NCBI RefSeq assembly: GCF_018736045.1
Contig: NZ_CP076132.1
Span: forward strand, 1,969,501 to 2,033,500
Source: Flammeovirga yaeyamensis
GTDB lineage: Bacteria; Bacteroidota; Bacteroidia; Cytophagales; Flammeovirgaceae
Length of the DNA stretch: 64,000 nucleotides
Reading direction: 5' to 3'
The notes below the pieces were generated by a model. It saw only the letters and a program-made list of their open reading frames with translations, had not been told where the DNA came from and made no database searches. Numbering within the stretch: the first letter of the stretch is position 1; each line of letters starts with the position of its first letter. The position numbers and the translations under genes were made by a program. This document shows positions 63,698-64,000 of the stretch, piece after piece.

Positions 63698-64000
63698 TTA
63701 CTGATTAATCGAGCAATTAGGTTGTCTTAATAGAACTGTTTCTATCTGAGATTGTTCAACCACCAAGTTCTTAATGCTTAATATTTTTATCGAATGATTC
63801 ATGATGGGCTGTAAATCATCCACATAAGAATCATCAATAATTAAAGTTTCTAAAGCAGAACACAGCATCAAAGAATCTAGATCGGCAACATCGGTATGGT
63901 CAGCATAAACCTCTTTCACCAAAGGAAAGAACATAAGCGGGTCTAAAGAATCTATTTTTTGATAAGAAGCATAAATTCTATCCAAAGGAATGAGGCGATT
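63698..64000 (-). CDS. C-terminal part of a second LRR protein (5' end outside window)
   Basis: The frame is open to the window edge (residues NRLIP precede the TTG at 63985), so the gene starts beyond 64000. The visible about 100 residues show degenerate LRR units (DSLDPLMFFPLVKEVYADHTDV, DLDSLMLCSALETLIIDDSYV, DLQPIMNHSIKILSIKN). They resemble the repeats of the 62125-63228 protein but are more divergent, and the C-terminal unit ends at a cysteine (PNCSINQ). Cell location is unknown because the N-terminus is missing. Confidence 0.75.
   Translation of the reverse strand, partial: NRLIPLDRIYASYQKIDSLDPLMFFPLVKEVYADHTDVADLDSLMLCSALETLIIDDSYVDDLQPIMNHSIKILSIKNLVVEQSQIETVLLRQPNCSINQ

Overview
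The window is chromosomal DNA of a Bacteroidota bacterium, most likely a marine gliding Cytophagales member (Flammeovirga-like; this placement is inference). The evidence is low G+C, SusC/SusD/SusE genes, a GldC gliding protein, promoters of the Bacteroidota type (TTTG / TAnnTTTG), many secreted proteins with Bacteroidota signal peptides, and housekeeping variants seen in this phylum (SerB-SerA fusion, CarB without its allosteric domain, long PurF). No phage, IS element, CRISPR array, tRNA or rRNA was seen.

Layout. 1-2.2 kb: 3' part of cysD, then cysN (sulfate activation). 2.3-10.4 kb: a secreted protein, topoisomerase IV subunit A (parC), a MutT-type Nudix enzyme, a divergent response regulator / histidine kinase pair, HMG-CoA reductase, and aroQ. 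10.4-16.5 kb (minus): a four-gene operon of a seven-bladed propeller protein, a TPR/PD40/OmpA-like protein, a YfiR protein and a CHASE8-like hybrid histidine kinase. It looks like a YfiBNR system whose diguanylate cyclase is replaced by a phosphorelay kinase. 16.5-17.6 kb: pheA. 17.8-22.3 kb (minus): a large ABCG-like protein with regulatory N-terminus followed by two secreted proteins. 22.5-29.6 kb (minus): a six-gene signalling operon, cheR - cheB domain - membrane GAF protein - PP2C phosphatase with CACHE/HAMP/GAF/PAS - siaB kinase - siaC phosphoprotein, i.e. a SiaABC-type phospho-switch with no diguanylate cyclase. 29.7-33.8 kb (minus): small lipoprotein, metX under a SAM-I riboswitch, and a TonB-dependent receptor. 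34.1-36.5 kb: an MmcQ/YjbR protein and the serB-serA fusion. 36.6-43.0 kb: a 0.7 kb leader and a susC-susD-susE glycan uptake operon. 43.3-50.5 kb: DUF2147, acyl-CoA-binding protein, heptose-1-phosphate adenylyltransferase, membrane flippase, panD, hisF, carB, dCMP deaminase. 50.8-53.8 kb: coxB-coxA. 54-64 kb: lipoprotein, holA, queD, a large secreted protein, ABM monooxygenase, gldC, an HTH-like protein, purF, and LRR proteins around a DCC-family protein.

The two signalling operons are the most unusual content. Both pair recognisable pieces of c-di-GMP control systems (YfiBNR, SiaABCD) with outputs other than a GGDEF enzyme. Several start codons are re-chosen here, most notably the PD40 gene, whose signal peptide and TPR region are recovered only if it starts at a CTG codon. 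Intrinsic terminators are numerous and clear and delimit most transcription units.
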